Of a stretch of 7,246 nucleotides of DNA, positions 6,216 to 7,246 are shown one piece after another. Location of the stretch: the NCBI GenBank assembly GCA_013205605.1, contig JABMMK010000117.1:1-7246 (forward strand), written 5' to 3'. A program made the translations under genes and the position numbers. The number at the start of each line of letters is the position of its first letter. Position 1 is the first letter of the stretch. This DNA comes from Cytophagales bacterium (GTDB lineage Bacteria; Bacteroidota; Bacteroidia; Cytophagales; Spirosomataceae). The notes beneath the pieces are model-generated. The model did no database searches. It was not told the DNA's origin and saw only the letters and a list, made by a program, of their open reading frames with translations.

Positions 6216-6584
6216 ATGAACTATCAACCACAGGATTTTCTTCCGATTTTTGCTCAACTCGCGGCGGCCCTAGCATTTATTGTGGCTACCATGCTTGCGA
6301 CACATGCGCTGGGTCCTAAAAGGCATTCAGAGAAAAAAGATGATACGTTTGAATGTGGAATTGAGTCAGTAGGAGATGCCCGCACACCCATTTCAGTTAA
6401 ATATTTTTTAGTAGCCATTTTGTTTGTGCTATTTGATATAGAAATTGTTTTCATGTACCCTTGGGCCGTTAATTTCAAGGAATTATCATGGGATGGATTT
6501 TATGAAATGATTGTGTTTATGGGCTTGCTAATGGCAGGTTTTATTTATGTAATTAAAAAAGGAATTTTAACCTGGGAAAAATAA
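6216..6584 (+). CDS. nuoA: NADH-quinone oxidoreductase subunit A (NuoA)
   Basis: NuoA is a small membrane subunit of respiratory complex I, at the junction between the peripheral and membrane arms near the quinone site. The 122 residues give three membrane segments at about 9-31, 61-83 and 95-114. The hallmark loop is FECGIE (46-51) with C47, followed by the second-helix motif VKYFLVAILFVLFDIEIVFMYPWA (61-84; conserved acidic residues D74 and E76). It is the first gene of the nuo operon, as is usual. The 63-bp gap from the preceding oxidoreductase gene holds no convincing terminator and no full TAnnTTTG box, so its promoter is unclear. The start lies in ATGTAATG: the earlier ATG at 6211 is followed at once by TAA, so 6216 is the usable start. 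No SD sequence is visible. Confidence 0.97.
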   Translation: MNYQPQDFLPIFAQLAAALAFIVATMLATHALGPKRHSEKKDDTFECGIESVGDARTPISVKYFLVAILFVLFDIEIVFMYPWAVNFKELSWDGFYEMIVFMGLLMAGFIYVIKKGILTWEK

Positions 6585-6635
6585 ACTTTCAAACGAATTG
6601 ATGGTTTATTAATTTCAAGACAGCATCTAGTTGAT

Positions 6636-7184
6636 ATGAGTAATTCAAACATAAGTATGGTGGAATCGCCACCGGGATTAGAGGGACAAGGTTTTTTTGC
6701 GACAAGTTTAGATTCATTGGTGGGACTGGCCAGAGCGAATTCGCTTTGGCCTTTGCCATTTGCGACCTCTTGTTGTGGCATCGAATTCATGTCGACCATG
6801 GCTTCACATTATGATATTGGGCGTTTTGGGGCGGAAAGACTTAGTTTTTCGGCACGCCAAGCGGATGTATTGATGGTCATGGGAACGATTGCCAAAAAAA
6901 TGGCTCCAGTGCTTAAGCAGGTTTACTTACAAATGGCGGAACCTCGTTGGGTTTTATCCGTAGGTGCTTGTGCATGTTCTGGGGGAATTTTTGATACGTA
7001 TTCGGTTTTACAGGGCATTGACCGAGTCATCCCTGTGGATGTTTATGTACCGGGTTGCCCCCCACGTCCGGAGCAGATTTTGGATGGGTTTATGCAAATT
7101 CAAGAATTGGCAAAAAAAGAGAGTACTCGCAGGAGAAATATGCCAGAATACAAGGCTTTGTTGGCTTCATACGGAATAGAATAA
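6636..7184 (+). CDS. nuoB: NADH-quinone oxidoreductase subunit B (NuoB)
   Basis: NuoB is the peripheral-arm subunit of complex I that holds the terminal [4Fe-4S] cluster N2, which passes electrons to quinone. All four ligands are present with the exact family spacing: C46 and C47 in ATSCCGIEFM, C112 in GACACSGG, and C141 in VPGCPPRPE (65 and 29 residue intervals). The 182-residue length is normal. The gene follows nuoA after 51 bp without a terminator and has no SD sequence. The Met at residue 8 is an alternative start, since residues 1-10 are weakly conserved in general; the upstream Met is kept because it is first in frame. Confidence 0.97.
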   Translation: MSNSNISMVESPPGLEGQGFFATSLDSLVGLARANSLWPLPFATSCCGIEFMSTMASHYDIGRFGAERLSFSARQADVLMVMGTIAKKMAPVLKQVYLQMAEPRWVLSVGACACSGGIFDTYSVLQGIDRVIPVDVYVPGCPPRPEQILDGFMQIQELAKKESTRRRNMPEYKALLASYGIE

Positions 7185-7190
7185 GGGAGG
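7185..7190 (+). promoter_or_regulatory. Shine-Dalgarno-like GGGAGG before nuoC
   Basis: GGGAGG directly follows the nuoB stop codon and ends 3 bp before the nuoC ATG. It is the only purine-rich, GGAGG-containing site ahead of any start codon in the window; the other seven starts have AT-rich leaders. The 3-bp spacing is shorter than the usual 5-9, so it may be weak or fortuitous. It could help translation restart just after nuoB. Confidence 0.45.
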
Positions 7191-7193
7191 GAT

Positions 7194-7246
7194 ATGGAAA
7201 AATTGAATAACCAACAAATCATTGAGGCGCTTCAAAAGACCTTCGG
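7194..7246 (+). CDS. nuoC: NADH-quinone oxidoreductase subunit C (NuoC), N-terminal fragment cut by window edge
   Basis: An open frame starts with ATG 9 bp after the nuoB stop and reads MEKLNNQQIIEALQKTF (17 codons) before the window ends. The order nuoA-nuoB-nuoC is the standard operon order, and an N-terminus with a short predicted helix ending in a KxFG-like turn resembles NuoC proteins (the 30-kDa peripheral-arm subunit of complex I that docks with NuoD). The fragment is too short for any diagnostic motif, so the call rests on position and operon context. A separate nuoC and a fused nuoCD cannot be told apart here. Confidence 0.8.
   Translation, partial: MEKLNNQQIIEALQKTF

Overview
The window looks like a chromosomal segment of a Bacteroidota bacterium, probably from the Cytophagales (the rank below phylum is a guess from general protein character). 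Supporting signs are signal peptides ending in Ala-Gln, TAnnTTTG-type promoter boxes, an almost complete lack of Shine-Dalgarno sequences, an AT-rich composition, and an FGE-fold exported protein and a Tat-exported Gfo/Idh/MocA protein of the kind common in that phylum. Every complete gene is intact. I see no transposase, phage gene, tRNA, rRNA or CRISPR array.

Layout: positions 1-227 are an intergenic region holding two facing arrays of a degenerate 7-bp repeat (about TAGGTAA), bounded on each side by a TACCTTTG promoter-like box pointing outward. hemE (heme synthesis) runs rightward from 228 and converges on guaB (GMP synthesis, minus strand); a bidirectional terminator hairpin lies between them. 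A 99-bp divergent region (2779-2877) separates guaB from a rightward three-gene cluster: an exported ApbE-type FAD:protein FMN transferase, an exported FGE-fold protein lacking the catalytic cysteines, and a Tat-exported Gfo/Idh/MocA oxidoreductase. After a 63-bp gap the respiratory complex I operon begins with nuoA, nuoB and the first 17 codons of nuoC, and continues past the right edge.

How the genes fit together: hemE, guaB and nuoABC are housekeeping genes (heme, purine nucleotides, NADH:quinone oxidoreductase). The three genes at 2878-6152 are the accessory part. All carry export signals, they are tightly spaced (1 and 19 bp), and two of them are a flavin-attaching enzyme and a nucleotide-dependent oxidoreductase. 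This suggests a redox or sugar-modifying role in the cell envelope, but no substrate can be named from the sequence.

The most unusual DNA-level features are the symmetrical heptamer arrays at 31-200 and the placement of TAnnTTTG-like boxes only 2-10 bp upstream of the start codons of hemE, guaB and apbE, which would imply leaderless or nearly leaderless mRNAs. I did not find a clear new biological system.
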